Both the position numbers and the translations under genes were made by a program. Shown here in pieces: positions 1 to 8,128 of a stretch of 33,069 nucleotides of DNA (position 1 is the stretch's first letter; the number at the start of each line of letters is the position of its first letter). Origin of the DNA: CAVSWN01 sp046728115 (lineage in GTDB: Bacteria > Acidobacteriota > Vicinamibacteria > Vicinamibacterales > CAVVIG01). Below the pieces are notes generated by a model. That model made no database searches. It was not told the DNA's origin and saw only the letters and a program-made list of their open reading frames with translations. Location: assembly GCA_046728115.1 (NCBI GenBank), contig JBKPDW010000111.1, forward strand, positions 1-33,069, in the 5' to 3' direction.

Positions 1-1
1 G

Positions 2-604
2 CACCAACCGGTCGGCGACGCACACAAGTACGTGCTGGACGTGACCAGGAGCGCAGCGCAGGCGTCCGAGCTGGTGCGCGCCGCCTGGAGCCAATACCGC
101 GGCAAAGACAATCCCGACCTGCGCCTGCTCGACCTGGACAAAGTCGCGGCGCTCATCGAAGCGGATTTCCCGACGAAGCTATATTACGTGCCGCTGCGCA
201 ACAGCCTGTTCGACACGCACGTGAACCAGGCCGCTCCGCACGATCGACAGTTGGAGTACTGCTCGGACGCCATCGCAGGCTTCTTCCAGGAGATGAAGCG
301 TATCGGACGCGCTGACGACGTGGTGATGTACGTCCACAGCGAATTTGGCCGACGGGTGCCGGAGAACACCAGTCTTGGCACAGACCACGGCACGGCACAG
401 GTGAACTTCGTCATCGGCAACGCGGTGAAGGGCGGTCTGTTCGGAACGCCACCGAGTCTCACGAACCTGGTGCTCGGGGACAACCTCGAAAACACTGTTG
501 ATTTCCGTCAGGTGTACGCCACGTTGATCGAGGGCTGGCTGGGCGGCGACGCCACGAAGGTACTGGGACAGAAGTTCAACACGATGCGCATGTTTCGGGC
601 CTGA
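2..604 (+). CDS. DUF1501 family protein, C-terminal part (5' end outside window)
   Basis: The reading frame is open from base 2, so the gene starts upstream of the window and about 200 C-terminal residues are seen. The segments HSEFGRRVPEN and GTDHGTAQVNFVIG, followed by a VKGGLFG stretch, are typical of DUF1501 proteins, which belong to the alkaline-phosphatase/sulfatase-like fold and are usually exported by Tat. Full-length members are about 400-480 aa, so roughly half is missing. The biochemical role of the family is not established. DUF1501 genes are commonly paired with DUF1800, and a DUF1800 gene begins 71 nt downstream on the same strand, so the two are probably co-transcribed. The family call is firm; the function is not. 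Confidence 0.88.
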   Translation, partial: HQPVGDAHKYVLDVTRSAAQASELVRAAWSQYRGKDNPDLRLLDLDKVAALIEADFPTKLYYVPLRNSLFDTHVNQAAPHDRQLEYCSDAIAGFFQEMKRIGRADDVVMYVHSEFGRRVPENTSLGTDHGTAQVNFVIGNAVKGGLFGTPPSLTNLVLGDNLENTVDFRQVYATLIEGWLGGDATKVLGQKFNTMRMFRA

Positions 605-675
605 GTCTCGCACGGCCCGAGCTCTCGAGCGGCGAAGCGCAGTGCGGCTCGGAATTGCGCTTGTTGGAGGATGCA

Positions 676-2439
676 ATGGCCAATCGCTTGGGCTGGTCTC
701 CGGGACCAGCGGCCTGGAAGGACGATCTATCGCCCATCACAGCCGCCGACTGGAACTATGACCGTGCCGCACACCTGCTGAGCCACGCCGGGTTCGGCGG
801 GACGCCAGCGGAGATTCAGAAGCTGGCTGACGCCGGGCTCGAGCGCGCGGTCCGTTCGCTCGTGCACTACGAGAGCATCGCCAATCCGAAGATGCAGCCG
901 TTCGTCGAATCGGGTCTTTGGGATCCCACGCTGAACGGGTTTCCGGACAGCCGGCCCGAAGCGACGGATAGGGCGGCCAGGCATGGCGTCTCGATGGGCG
1001 TCGAGAGCAAGCCGACCGGCAACCGTCCGGTGCAGCCCGTCTCCGATCGCTTCTTTTACTGGCTGCGAGCAACGATGCTCGAAACCCGCCGGCTGGGGTA
1101 CTGGTGGGCAAACCGAATGCTGCAGACGACGCATCCCGTGGAGCAGAAGATGGCATTGATGTGGCACGGCCACTTCGCCACCCACGAGAACAAGGTCCGC
1201 GACTACCGCAAGATGATGCAGCAGATCGACCTCTTCGAGCAGGAGGCGACGGGCAACGTCCGCGATCTGACCATCCAGATCGCTCAGAACCCGGCGATGC
1301 TGTACTTTCTGGACGCGCAGTACAACGTCAAGGGCGCCCCGAACGAAAATTTCGCCCGCGAGGTGATGGAACTCTTCACGATGGGCGTCGGGAACTACGC
1401 CGAGAAGGACGTGCGTGAAGGTGCGCGAGCGTTCACGGGTTGGTATTTCGACAACCTCACGTTCAAGGTGGATCTCGTCAAACACGATGACGGCGTGAAG
1501 ACGTTCCTGAGCCGGACAGGCAACTTCGACGGCGTCGATGTACTGAAGATCATCTTTGAACAGCCGGCCACTGCCGAATATCTGGCCGGGAAGATCTACC
1601 GCTTTCTGGTGCGGGACGAGCTTTCTCCTGGCCTGCGAACGCGACTGGGCGCAATCCTGCGGGACAACAACTGGGAGGTCAAGCCGCTGCTGACGGTGAT
1701 GTTCTCGTCGAAGGACTTCTACAGCCAGGCCAGTTACGGCGGCCACATCAAGGGGCCGGTGGAGCACCTGGTGGGCATGATGAAGCACCTGGGCGTTGAC
1801 GCCATTCCTGGCGTGCCCGACTTCAATCAATCGACCATCGCCATGGGCCAGCATCTGCTGAACCCGCCGTCGGTGGCGGGCTGGGCCGGCGGTAAGGCGT
1901 GGATCACGCCGGGTCTGCTCATCGCACGCGGCAATGTGGCCCGTGATGTGCTGATCCCCGACATGACCGGGTTCAGGGACTGGAACTTCGCGGCCGGGAC
2001 CGACGACATTCTCGGTCGCCGGCTACGCGATGGACTCGACATCGGCGCGGCCACGGCCGTCAACGACCCGTCGAAGATGACGGTGTTCGACAGGGCCGCC
2101 CTCGAGCGCGACGAGCTGTTCAACACCCGCATCTCGGGATACATCGGCTGGGAACAGGCGGCGCGCAAGCTCATTCCCACGCCCCGGCAAGCGGCCCAAT
2201 TCGATCTGACCCAGCCGGTGCTGGAAAGCGGCGCCCACACAACGGCGGAGGCGGTTGACTATCTGATGTGGCGGATGCTCCGCGTGCCGACGGCGAAGGC
2301 GACGCGCGATACCTTCGTGACGTTCCTGACCAAGGAGTTGGGGACAGACAGCATCGAGCGCGCGAAGACATATATGGAAGACGGGCTGCGTATGACCGTG
2401 CACCTGGTCATGAGTACGCCTGAGTATCAGATCGTCTAA
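676..2439 (+). CDS. DUF1800 domain-containing protein
   Basis: The product is 587 aa. DUF1800 landmarks in order are AAHLLSHAGFGGTPAE near the N-terminus, MLQTTHPVEQKMALMWHGHF, NENFAREVMELFTMGVGNY, and ARAFTGW. The ATG at 676 is preferred over the upstream TTG at 655 because a GGAGG-type ribosome-binding site (665-669) lies about 7 nt before it, inside the TTG-initiated extension. The gene follows the DUF1501 gene by 71 nt, the usual partnership in Acidobacteriota and Planctomycetes. These proteins are generally taken to act outside the cytoplasm; no obvious signal peptide is visible with this start. No enzymatic function is known. It converges on the kinase at 2524-5196, with a GC-rich hairpin between them. 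Confidence 0.9.
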   Translation: MANRLGWSPGPAAWKDDLSPITAADWNYDRAAHLLSHAGFGGTPAEIQKLADAGLERAVRSLVHYESIANPKMQPFVESGLWDPTLNGFPDSRPEATDRAARHGVSMGVESKPTGNRPVQPVSDRFFYWLRATMLETRRLGYWWANRMLQTTHPVEQKMALMWHGHFATHENKVRDYRKMMQQIDLFEQEATGNVRDLTIQIAQNPAMLYFLDAQYNVKGAPNENFAREVMELFTMGVGNYAEKDVREGARAFTGWYFDNLTFKVDLVKHDDGVKTFLSRTGNFDGVDVLKIIFEQPATAEYLAGKIYRFLVRDELSPGLRTRLGAILRDNNWEVKPLLTVMFSSKDFYSQASYGGHIKGPVEHLVGMMKHLGVDAIPGVPDFNQSTIAMGQHLLNPPSVAGWAGGKAWITPGLLIARGNVARDVLIPDMTGFRDWNFAAGTDDILGRRLRDGLDIGAATAVNDPSKMTVFDRAALERDELFNTRISGYIGWEQAARKLIPTPRQAAQFDLTQPVLESGAHTTAEAVDYLMWRMLRVPTAKATRDTFVTFLTKELGTDSIERAKTYMEDGLRMTVHLVMSTPEYQIV

Positions 2440-2498
2440 GGTCGTTCTCGGGGTTCAGCGCTTGATGAGCGCGCCAGGCGCTGCAATCGCGGATCGCG

Positions 2499-2521
2499 GG
2501 CGGGGTAGATCTCGCCCCGCC
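2499..2521. terminator. Candidate bidirectional terminator hairpin
   Basis: GGCGGGG at 2499-2505 and CCCCGCC at 2515-2521 form a perfect 7-bp GC stem with a 9-nt loop. It lies in the 84-nt gap between the convergent DUF1800 gene and the kinase gene, 2 nt beyond the kinase stop. There is no clear T-tract on either side, so it may be a stalling or 3'-end-protecting hairpin, not a strong intrinsic terminator. Confidence 0.5.
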
Positions 2522-2523
2522 GC

Positions 2524-5196
2524 CTACCTGCGGTCGCGGCTCCAGTGCTCCGGGTAGTTGATCCGGCGCACGAGCGCCTGAAATCTGGGGTCGCTGCGGA
2601 ACGGCGCGAGCATGGGGTCGACGGGGACGTACGTCATCGGCTCCTCGCGGCGCCGGTAACACTCCTCCAGCCATCGCAGCGTGTTGGCGCGATCGCCGAG
2701 TCCGGCCCAGACTTCCGCATTCATGATCGCGAGGAAGTTCGAATCGCTCTCCATGGCCTTCACCAACCGCACCGTCTCTTGACGGTCGCCGCACCGGCCG
2801 GTGACGTAGCGCTGAATGTACGCAATCTCCGATACGGCCAGCTCTCGTCCGCGTTTCTCCAGGTTCCTCAGTTCATCGAGCGCCTTGCCGCATTCCCCGC
2901 GCAGCGCCCGCAACAGGCTGGTGAAGTAAATCGGCGTCGAGTCGTCCGGCACCAGCCGCGCCAGTCGATCCGCCATTTCCTGCGCTTTGTCCCAGCGCCG
3001 GCCGGCGAGGTACACGTAAAACGCCGAGTCGTGGATGGTCGGCGACAAAGGGTCGAGTGTCAGCGCCAGCTCGATTTCGCGCTGACCCTCCGCGTGCCGC
3101 CCGCCGTACGCCAGCAGCGCCGCGATTTGCTGATGGGTGTCAGCCGAGTTGGGGTCGATCGCCAGCGCTTGGCGGAACCCCTCTTCCGCCCCGGTCCAGT
3201 CGAAGTCGTTGCGGAACCGGATCCACGCAAGACTGGCGTGGGCGGTCGCTGATCTGGCGTCGAACTCCAGCGCGCGCGCCAGCGCAGATCTGGCCTGCTC
3301 CAGCTGGGTCTGCCTCTGCTGGGACGATGGCGTGAGGCTGGACAGATATTGGTACGCCTGCCCGAGCGCGGCGTAGCCTGGAGCGTACGACGGTGCGGCG
3401 TGCGTCACCGACTGAAACTGATCCACTGCCAGCTGCGCGTTCGACGGGTAGTTCAGCGCGCGTCGATGCCAGAAATATCGTCCGCGCAGGTACGCCGCAT
3501 ACGCCTCCGGCGACAGCTGATCGTGCGGTTCGAGCGCCGCGAGCGCGTCGGGCAGAACGCCGACGGCGAGCGAATCGGCCACGTGCGCGCCAATCTCGCT
3601 CTGCACGGAGAACATGTCGAGGAATCGCCGGTCGTAGGTTTCCGTCCACAGGTGCGTCTGATCGCTCACTTTGATCAGCTGCGCCGTGACGCGCACGGTT
3701 GACAGCGCCTCGCGCACGCTGCCCTCGAGGATGTAACCCGCGCCCAGCTCCCGTCCGATTTGCGCGATCGGCTTCGACGTCCCCTTGTACTGGAGGACGG
3801 AGGTGCGGGCGATGACGCCGAGCCGCGAGGGTTGCAGCCGCCCGAGCCGCGAAATGATCTCCTCGTGCAGTCCGTCCACGAAGTAGGCGCGGTCCTCGCT
3901 CCCGGTAAGGTTTTCGATCGGCAGCACCGCCAGCATCATTTTGTCGCCCGACGCTATCGGCTTCGCCCGGCGTCCCGACTGGAAGACGTACATCGAAGCG
4001 CCAAGTGCCAGGACGACGCCGAGCGACGCCACTAAGAGCCCGATGGATCGGCGCGCCACCCTTCCCGCGAGGCGGTGCGCGGTGGGTCGGGATGCAATCA
4101 CTGGTTGAGATTCGACGTACCGGAGGATGTCCGCAGCCATCGCCTGGACCGTCTCGTAGCGCCGCGCCGGATCCTTCGCCACGGCCATCAACACGATATG
4201 GTCCAGGTCGCCTCGGAGCTCACCGGGCGGAACCGGCACGGATCGACCCGCGGTTTGCGCGGCCTGCGCCGCCGCGCTGGGCGCCGGCACCTCATCTTCG
4301 CAGACCGCCTTGAGGACGGCCGCCGGCGAGTCGGTGGCGATGTGATGGGCCGGACAATCTGTCAGCAGCTCGTACAGCAGTACGCCTAGCGAGTACTGAT
4401 CTGACGCGGGCGTGACCGGTTCCCCCTTCACTTGTTCCGGGCTCGCGTATCGGGGCGTCATCATGCCGAGCCCGCCTGCGGTCTGAGTAATCGCGTGATC
4501 CTGGGCGCCCACGAGCGTGGCGATCCCGAAATCGAGCAGGCGCGGTCGGCCCGACGCGTCCACGACAATGTTGCCGGGCTTCAGATCGCGGTGGACGATC
4601 TGCCGATCGTGCGCGTACTGAACGGCCTCGCAGATCTGGAGGAAGAGACGAAGCCGTCCGTGGACGTTGAGCTGCTGCGCGTTCGCATAGTCAGGAAGCG
4701 GCCGTCCGTCGACGTACTCCATGACCAGGTACGGCAGCCCGTCCTCGGTAGTGCCTCCGTCGAGGACGCGCGCGATAGCGGGGTGCTCGAGGCGGGCGAG
4801 TATGCGCCGCTCGCGTTGGAAGCGGCGCAGGATGGCCGAGGAGTTCAGGCCGCGTTTGACGACCTTGATCGCGACGTCTTTGTAAAAGACGTCGTCGCTG
4901 CGGCGGGCATGATAGACGGTGCCCATGCCGCCCTCGCCGAGCAGCTCGAGCACTTCATAAGGTCCGATCTGATGGCCGCGCGCGATGACCGGATGCAGCG
5001 ACCGGACGGCGTCGCCGACGGCCGACGCGATCCGGCGCGCGGCCGCGCCGTCCGCCGCCAGCAGTCGCTCCACGGCGCCGCGGAGATCCGCGTCATCGCC
5101 GCATTCCCGGTCGAGAAACGCCGCGCGTGCATCGTCGTCGTGCTCGAGGGCCTCGTGAAATATCTGTTCGGTGCGCCGCCAGCGTTCAGCGTCCAT
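2524..5196 (-). CDS. Ser/Thr protein kinase with TolB-like domain and TPR repeats
   Basis: The product is 890 aa. Residues 1-70 resemble the short helical region usual in ECF-linked acidobacterial kinases. The Hanks-type kinase domain (about 78-360) has the Gly loop LGEGGMGTVYHA, VAIK with Lys111, HRDLKPGN (Asp204, Lys206), DFG (222-224) and SPE (252-254), so it should be active. One membrane segment follows at about 384-406. Next comes a TolB/FlgO-like domain (about 420-535, starting LAVLPIENLTG and containing GAGYILEGSVR), then about 300 residues of TPR helices. The predicted topology is a cytoplasmic kinase with a periplasmic TolB-like/TPR sensor. The start lies 1 nt after the stop of the upstream sigma-factor gene, implying translational coupling and a dedicated kinase/sigma pair. 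The family call is firm; the stimulus is unknown. Confidence 0.93.
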   Translation of the reverse strand: MDAERWRRTEQIFHEALEHDDDARAAFLDRECGDDADLRGAVERLLAADGAAARRIASAVGDAVRSLHPVIARGHQIGPYEVLELLGEGGMGTVYHARRSDDVFYKDVAIKVVKRGLNSSAILRRFQRERRILARLEHPAIARVLDGGTTEDGLPYLVMEYVDGRPLPDYANAQQLNVHGRLRLFLQICEAVQYAHDRQIVHRDLKPGNIVVDASGRPRLLDFGIATLVGAQDHAITQTAGGLGMMTPRYASPEQVKGEPVTPASDQYSLGVLLYELLTDCPAHHIATDSPAAVLKAVCEDEVPAPSAAAQAAQTAGRSVPVPPGELRGDLDHIVLMAVAKDPARRYETVQAMAADILRYVESQPVIASRPTAHRLAGRVARRSIGLLVASLGVVLALGASMYVFQSGRRAKPIASGDKMMLAVLPIENLTGSEDRAYFVDGLHEEIISRLGRLQPSRLGVIARTSVLQYKGTSKPIAQIGRELGAGYILEGSVREALSTVRVTAQLIKVSDQTHLWTETYDRRFLDMFSVQSEIGAHVADSLAVGVLPDALAALEPHDQLSPEAYAAYLRGRYFWHRRALNYPSNAQLAVDQFQSVTHAAPSYAPGYAALGQAYQYLSSLTPSSQQRQTQLEQARSALARALEFDARSATAHASLAWIRFRNDFDWTGAEEGFRQALAIDPNSADTHQQIAALLAYGGRHAEGQREIELALTLDPLSPTIHDSAFYVYLAGRRWDKAQEMADRLARLVPDDSTPIYFTSLLRALRGECGKALDELRNLEKRGRELAVSEIAYIQRYVTGRCGDRQETVRLVKAMESDSNFLAIMNAEVWAGLGDRANTLRWLEECYRRREEPMTYVPVDPMLAPFRSDPRFQALVRRINYPEHWSRDRR

Positions 5197-5197
5197 G

Positions 5198-5782
5198 TCA
5201 GAGGCTGGAACCGAGGTGCGCGGCGAGCCACGCTTCCCCGGCCCGCAGGTCGCGGCGCACGGTCGCGATCGAGAGTGACAGCAGCCGCGCCGTCTCCTCC
5301 TCGGTGCAGCCCCCGAAATAACGCAGTTCGATCACTTGGCTCTTGCGCGCATCGACGCGGGCCAGATCGTCGAGCGCGTCGTTGATGGCGAGGATTTCCG
5401 GACGCGAGCTGGCAGGCGCGGCCACGTCCGCAGCGGCGTCGAGCTCCAGTCGGACGACATCGCCGCCCCGTTTCTGGCTGAGCCGGCGGCGGGCGTGATC
5501 GACGAGGACCTGGCGCATCAGGTGCGCGGCCACGCCGTAAAAGTGATCGCGGCTGCTCCACTGGGGCTGAGGCTGATTCACCAGCCGGACGTAGGCCTCG
5601 TGGACGAGAGCCGTCGGTTGAAGCGTTTGCGCGTGGCGTTCGTCGGCGAGGTAATGTTCGGCCAGTCGATGCAGCGTGCGATAGATGATCGGGATTAGGT
5701 CGTCCCGAGCCGCGGCGTCGCCGCCGCTCCACCGCTGTAGCAGTTGCGTGACACGGGCGGCATCGGCGTCCGGAGCGCTCAT
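5198..5782 (-). CDS. RNA polymerase sigma-70 factor, ECF-like (TIGR02999-type)
   Basis: The product is 194 aa. The region-2 signature is LQPTALVHEAYVRLV, followed by FYGVAAHLMRQVLVDHAR, which is characteristic of the ECF subgroup common in Acidobacteria and Planctomycetes. Region 4 (about 130-190) contains VIELRYFGGCTEEETA and a helix-turn-helix SIATVRRDLRAGEAWL. No anti-sigma gene is adjacent. Instead the downstream gene, 1 nt away, is a membrane kinase, so control by phosphorylation is likely (inference from the known linkage of this subgroup to kinases). The ATG at 5782 has only a weak GCAGGG-type ribosome-binding site. Target promoters cannot be seen here. Confidence 0.93.
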   Translation of the reverse strand: MSAPDADAARVTQLLQRWSGGDAAARDDLIPIIYRTLHRLAEHYLADERHAQTLQPTALVHEAYVRLVNQPQPQWSSRDHFYGVAAHLMRQVLVDHARRRLSQKRGGDVVRLELDAAADVAAPASSRPEILAINDALDDLARVDARKSQVIELRYFGGCTEEETARLLSLSIATVRRDLRAGEAWLAAHLGSSL

Positions 5783-5870
5783 CCCTGCAAGCTCTTCTGC
5801 AAGATGAGCGTATCGCTACTCGTGAGGCTCGGCCACTCTTTTCTGCCAGCATTCAGGAGCTTTCTTGGCG

Positions 5871-5969
5871 GAGGGGTCAGGTCTTGAATTCACGTACGGC
5901 GCACGACCTGACCCTCTTGGGGGAAGGGGTCAGGTCGTGCAAAAGCTGTCGATTCAGGAGCTGACCCTC
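5871..5969. repeat. REP-like palindromic cluster (GGGGTCAGGT / ACCTGACCC)
   Basis: Four alternating units are present: GAGGGGTCAGGT (5871-5882), ACCTGACCCTC (5906-5916), GGGGTCAGGT (5926-5935) and AGCTGACCCTC (5959-5969). GCACGACCTGACCC (5901-5914) pairs with GGGTCAGGTCGTGC (5927-5940) as a 14-bp stem with a 12-nt loop. The 11-nt direct repeat ATTCAGGAGCT brackets the cluster at 5851-5861 and 5952-5962. Sequences of this kind are typical of REP elements mobilised by IS200-like (Y1/RAYT) transposases; no such transposase is in the window, so this would be a non-autonomous copy. It lies between the secreted-protein gene and the sigma gene, both on the minus strand, and may end or weaken readthrough. 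Confidence 0.7.
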
Positions 5970-5993
5970 TGAGACGTGAGATGAGCGTCTCCA

Positions 5994-6500
5994 CTACCTG
6001 AGAACAGAAATCGTGAGCGTACCGTGCTCCACGAGTGCGGTGCTGCCAATGAACGAGGCCCAGGCGAGGACCTCCACGCTGTGATTCCCGGGCGTGACCT
6101 CCTGATACCAGGTGTAGCTGCGCGTCTCTCCGTAGCCAGACTGATCCTGAAAGCCTGCCAACATTCGAGCGCCACCGACGGTGGGGAGAGGCTCAACGTT
6201 ATCGACCGTTGGCTTGACAACCAGAGAGCTACCGGCCTGGGACGACGCTTGCAGCGCCACCTCCATTCTGAGGAGACAGTTGCCGGGGTTGGGACAGCTC
6301 ACCGTCGTCTTCGAGAAGATGTGCGACTCTTGGTCTGGGATGAACGTGAGATTCTGATTCTTGTAAGTCTTCACGTACATCTTCTTCACCGTCAGGTCCG
6401 AGGCCGCTTGCTCCTGCCCGAACGCCTTTGTCGAACCAGCCGATGCGGCGACCATCGCGACGCCCAGGGCGACGAACCCTCGCGAAATCCAGGTCTTCAT
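5994..6500 (-). CDS. Small secreted protein of unknown function
   Basis: The product is 168 aa. A signal peptide is clear: positively charged start, a hydrophobic core VALGVAMVAASA, and probable cleavage near residue 28 (AFG/Q). The mature protein looks beta-rich and has a short Cys pair (SCPNPGNC) that could form a disulfide after export. The C-terminal half contains YTWYQEVTPGNHSVEV, reminiscent of an immunoglobulin-like or jelly-roll fold, but I do not recognise the family. A strong ribosome-binding site (AAAGGAGAG) lies about 6 nt before the ATG. It has no obvious operon partner; the REP-like cluster follows its stop. Confidence 0.72.
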   Translation of the reverse strand: MKTWISRGFVALGVAMVAASAGSTKAFGQEQAASDLTVKKMYVKTYKNQNLTFIPDQESHIFSKTTVSCPNPGNCLLRMEVALQASSQAGSSLVVKPTVDNVEPLPTVGGARMLAGFQDQSGYGETRSYTWYQEVTPGNHSVEVLAWASFIGSTALVEHGTLTISVLR

Positions 6501-6902
6501 CGATCGCTCTCCTTTGCATGCCGCCCGGAATGGGCCGGCTTCACTCTGATGGGCGCAGTTGGGCGGCCAGACCGCTCACCGGCTGCGGTCCTCTCATGAG
6601 GGCCATTCGCGGCTCGCCCGGCCCGGTGCGCACTTCTCAGTCGCGGGCGGCGTTTCCCGCGCGGCCGAGCGCGCCTCGCTCCACCGGTGCGAAGCCATCC
6701 AGATTTTCGCGAAGAACACCCCAATGGCGCGGCAGTCCGATTTCGCCCGAGGAGGTTCGTGAATTACGTGCGAAAGTGAGAGCTGCTGGAATCGGTCGAT
6801 CGTGTCGCGCGCGAGCTATTTGTTCAACTTGCGACTGGGGATCCCGCCCTATATTCGCAATCTGTCAGTGCGGTTCAAAGAGTTCCAGTGGACAACCGCT
6901 GT
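6501..6902. other. Non-coding divergent spacer between the secreted-protein gene and sdpR
   Basis: This stretch of about 400 nt has no open frame with a recognisable product. It must hold the promoter of the minus-strand secreted-protein gene and that of the plus-strand sdpR-like gene. Near its right end GCGGTT (6870-6875) and AACCGC (6894-6899) form a 6-bp inverted repeat, and a possible promoter is listed separately. I see nothing else in it. Confidence 0.5.
6829..6855 (+). promoter_or_regulatory. Possible promoter of the sdpR-sdpI operon
   Basis: TTGCGA (6829-6834) and TATATT (6850-6855) resemble -35 and -10 boxes with a short 15-bp spacer. The site is about 70 nt before the first start codon of the operon and upstream of the GCTAAT repeats, so repressor binding at those repeats could block elongation or translation. 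The assignment rests on similarity to consensus only. Confidence 0.3.
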
Positions 6903-6924
6903 GCTAATTAGCTAATATGCTAAT
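6903..6924 (+). promoter_or_regulatory. Triple GCTAAT repeat, candidate SdpR operator
   Basis: GCTAAT occurs three times at exact 8-nt spacing (6903, 6911, 6919). The first copy is part of the perfect palindrome GCTAATTAGC (6903-6912), and ATTAGC (6907-6912) also pairs with GCTAAT (6919-6924). This AT-rich block stands out against the GC-rich surroundings and overlaps the start region of the ArsR-family gene. Bacillus SdpR is an autorepressor, so an operator here fits (inference). Confidence 0.5.
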
Positions 6925-7246
6925 CATGAAAGAACAACGGAGGCCGGCCAACGCCGTCTTTCGCGCGCTCGCGGACCAAACCCGCCGCGAGATCCTCGAG
7001 TATCTGCGCGCCGGGCCGCGGACGTCGGGCGAGATCGCGGATCAGTTCCACTCGAGCTGGCCCACGATTTCGCGGCATCTGGGCATCCTCCGCGCCGGCG
7101 AACTCGTCGTCAGCGAGCGGAAGGGTCAGGCGATCTACTACGAGCTGAACACATCGGTGTTCCAGGATCTGATCCAGCACTTCGTCGGCTGGATGAAACC
7201 GCTTCGACAGCCGGCGCCCGCGAAGCGCCGCGCGCAAGAGGCGTAA
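6917..7246 (+). CDS. sdpR: ArsR-family transcriptional regulator, SdpR-like autorepressor
   Basis: The product is 109 aa, or 106 from the second ATG at 6926, which may be the true start because residues from MKEQRRPANAVF match family N-termini. The winged helix-turn-helix reads ALADQTRREILEYL, SGEIADQF, then WPTISRHLGILRAGELVVSERKGQAIYYELN, with the wing and a C-terminal TSVFQDLIQHF helix typical of the SdpR branch. No metal-binding Cys motif (ELCVCDL type) is present, arguing against a metal sensor. Its TAA stop overlaps the next ATG by 1 nt, so it is translationally coupled to a SdpI-type membrane protein, exactly the sdpRI order. No good Shine-Dalgarno precedes either start; GCTAAT repeats cover that place. 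Confidence 0.85.
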   Translation: MLIMKEQRRPANAVFRALADQTRREILEYLRAGPRTSGEIADQFHSSWPTISRHLGILRAGELVVSERKGQAIYYELNTSVFQDLIQHFVGWMKPLRQPAPAKRRAQEA

Positions 7247-7884
7247 TGATGGCGCCGAAACGACCCGGTCAGGCGCGCGCGATCGCGGTGGTCGTCGCCG
7301 GCTTCGCCGCGGGACTCGTCGCCTACCCGAACCTTCCCGGACCGTTTCTCGACGATCAGCCGTCCGCGCGAATCCTCGTAGCCTTTACGCTGCCGACGAC
7401 GGCGCTGGTCATCTACGCATTGTTCCGCAGCTTGTGGCGCCACGATCGCGTACGGACTGGCAACAGCGCGTTCGAGTCCACCTACAACGCCATCGTCTTT
7501 TTTGCCCTCCTCTTCATCGTCGCGCTGCACGTGCTCGTGATGATCGAACTTACGCGCGCTATCGAGGCGGCGCCCGTGCGAATGTCCGCCGGCCGGGCGG
7601 TCGTCGTCATGTTCGGGATCACGCTGGTGGCAATCGGGAATCTGCTTCCCCGCACGCGGCCGAATGTCGCTGTTGGCGTCCGAACCACGCGGACGCTGGG
7701 CAACGCGCGACTCTGGCAGCAGGTGCATCGCGCCGGCGGGTACGCGACGGTTGGTCTCGGCTTTTTCATCGTGGTCGCCGGACTGCTGCTGACGCACCGA
7801 TCGCTTGGAGCAATCGTCAGTGCCGCCGCCTTCATCGCGGCAGCGACGGTGCTCGTCTCGTATCGCAGATACTCGCGCGCGTAG
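7246..7884 (+). CDS. sdpI: SdpI-family integral membrane protein
   Basis: The product is 212 aa with about six predicted membrane segments (near 10-28, 42-60, 81-101, 116-133, 165-185, 188-206). The SdpI/YhfL signature is at about 131-165: GNLLPRTRPN, then VGVRTTRTLGNARLWQQVHR. In Bacillus subtilis SdpI gives immunity to the SdpC toxin and sequesters SdpR at the membrane when the toxin is bound; outside Firmicutes the role is not established. The ATG at 7246 overlaps the TAA of sdpR; a second ATG at 7249 is equally possible. No SdpC-like toxin gene is visible in the window, so it may work as a membrane stress or peptide sensor (inference). Confidence 0.85.
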   Translation: MMAPKRPGQARAIAVVVAGFAAGLVAYPNLPGPFLDDQPSARILVAFTLPTTALVIYALFRSLWRHDRVRTGNSAFESTYNAIVFFALLFIVALHVLVMIELTRAIEAAPVRMSAGRAVVVMFGITLVAIGNLLPRTRPNVAVGVRTTRTLGNARLWQQVHRAGGYATVGLGFFIVVAGLLLTHRSLGAIVSAAAFIAAATVLVSYRRYSRA

Positions 7885-8128
7885 CGGCCCACGGCGGCGG
7901 ATGCCGTGCTCGACCATCGGTTCGATATGGTCGAGAATGTGTGCTCGCCTGTGGTGATTCTGTTCCACGGACGACTCGCTGCCGCGCATGCCTGGCAGGC
8001 GCGGATCGATAACGGCGACTGGCGTGGCGCGACAGGCCGCTGGCGTTCGACGACGAGCTGCCGTCGGACGTGCAACCATCCGGTTGTCGGCCGAGTAGCA
8101 GAAATCTCCACTGAATCTGCACAGCCAT

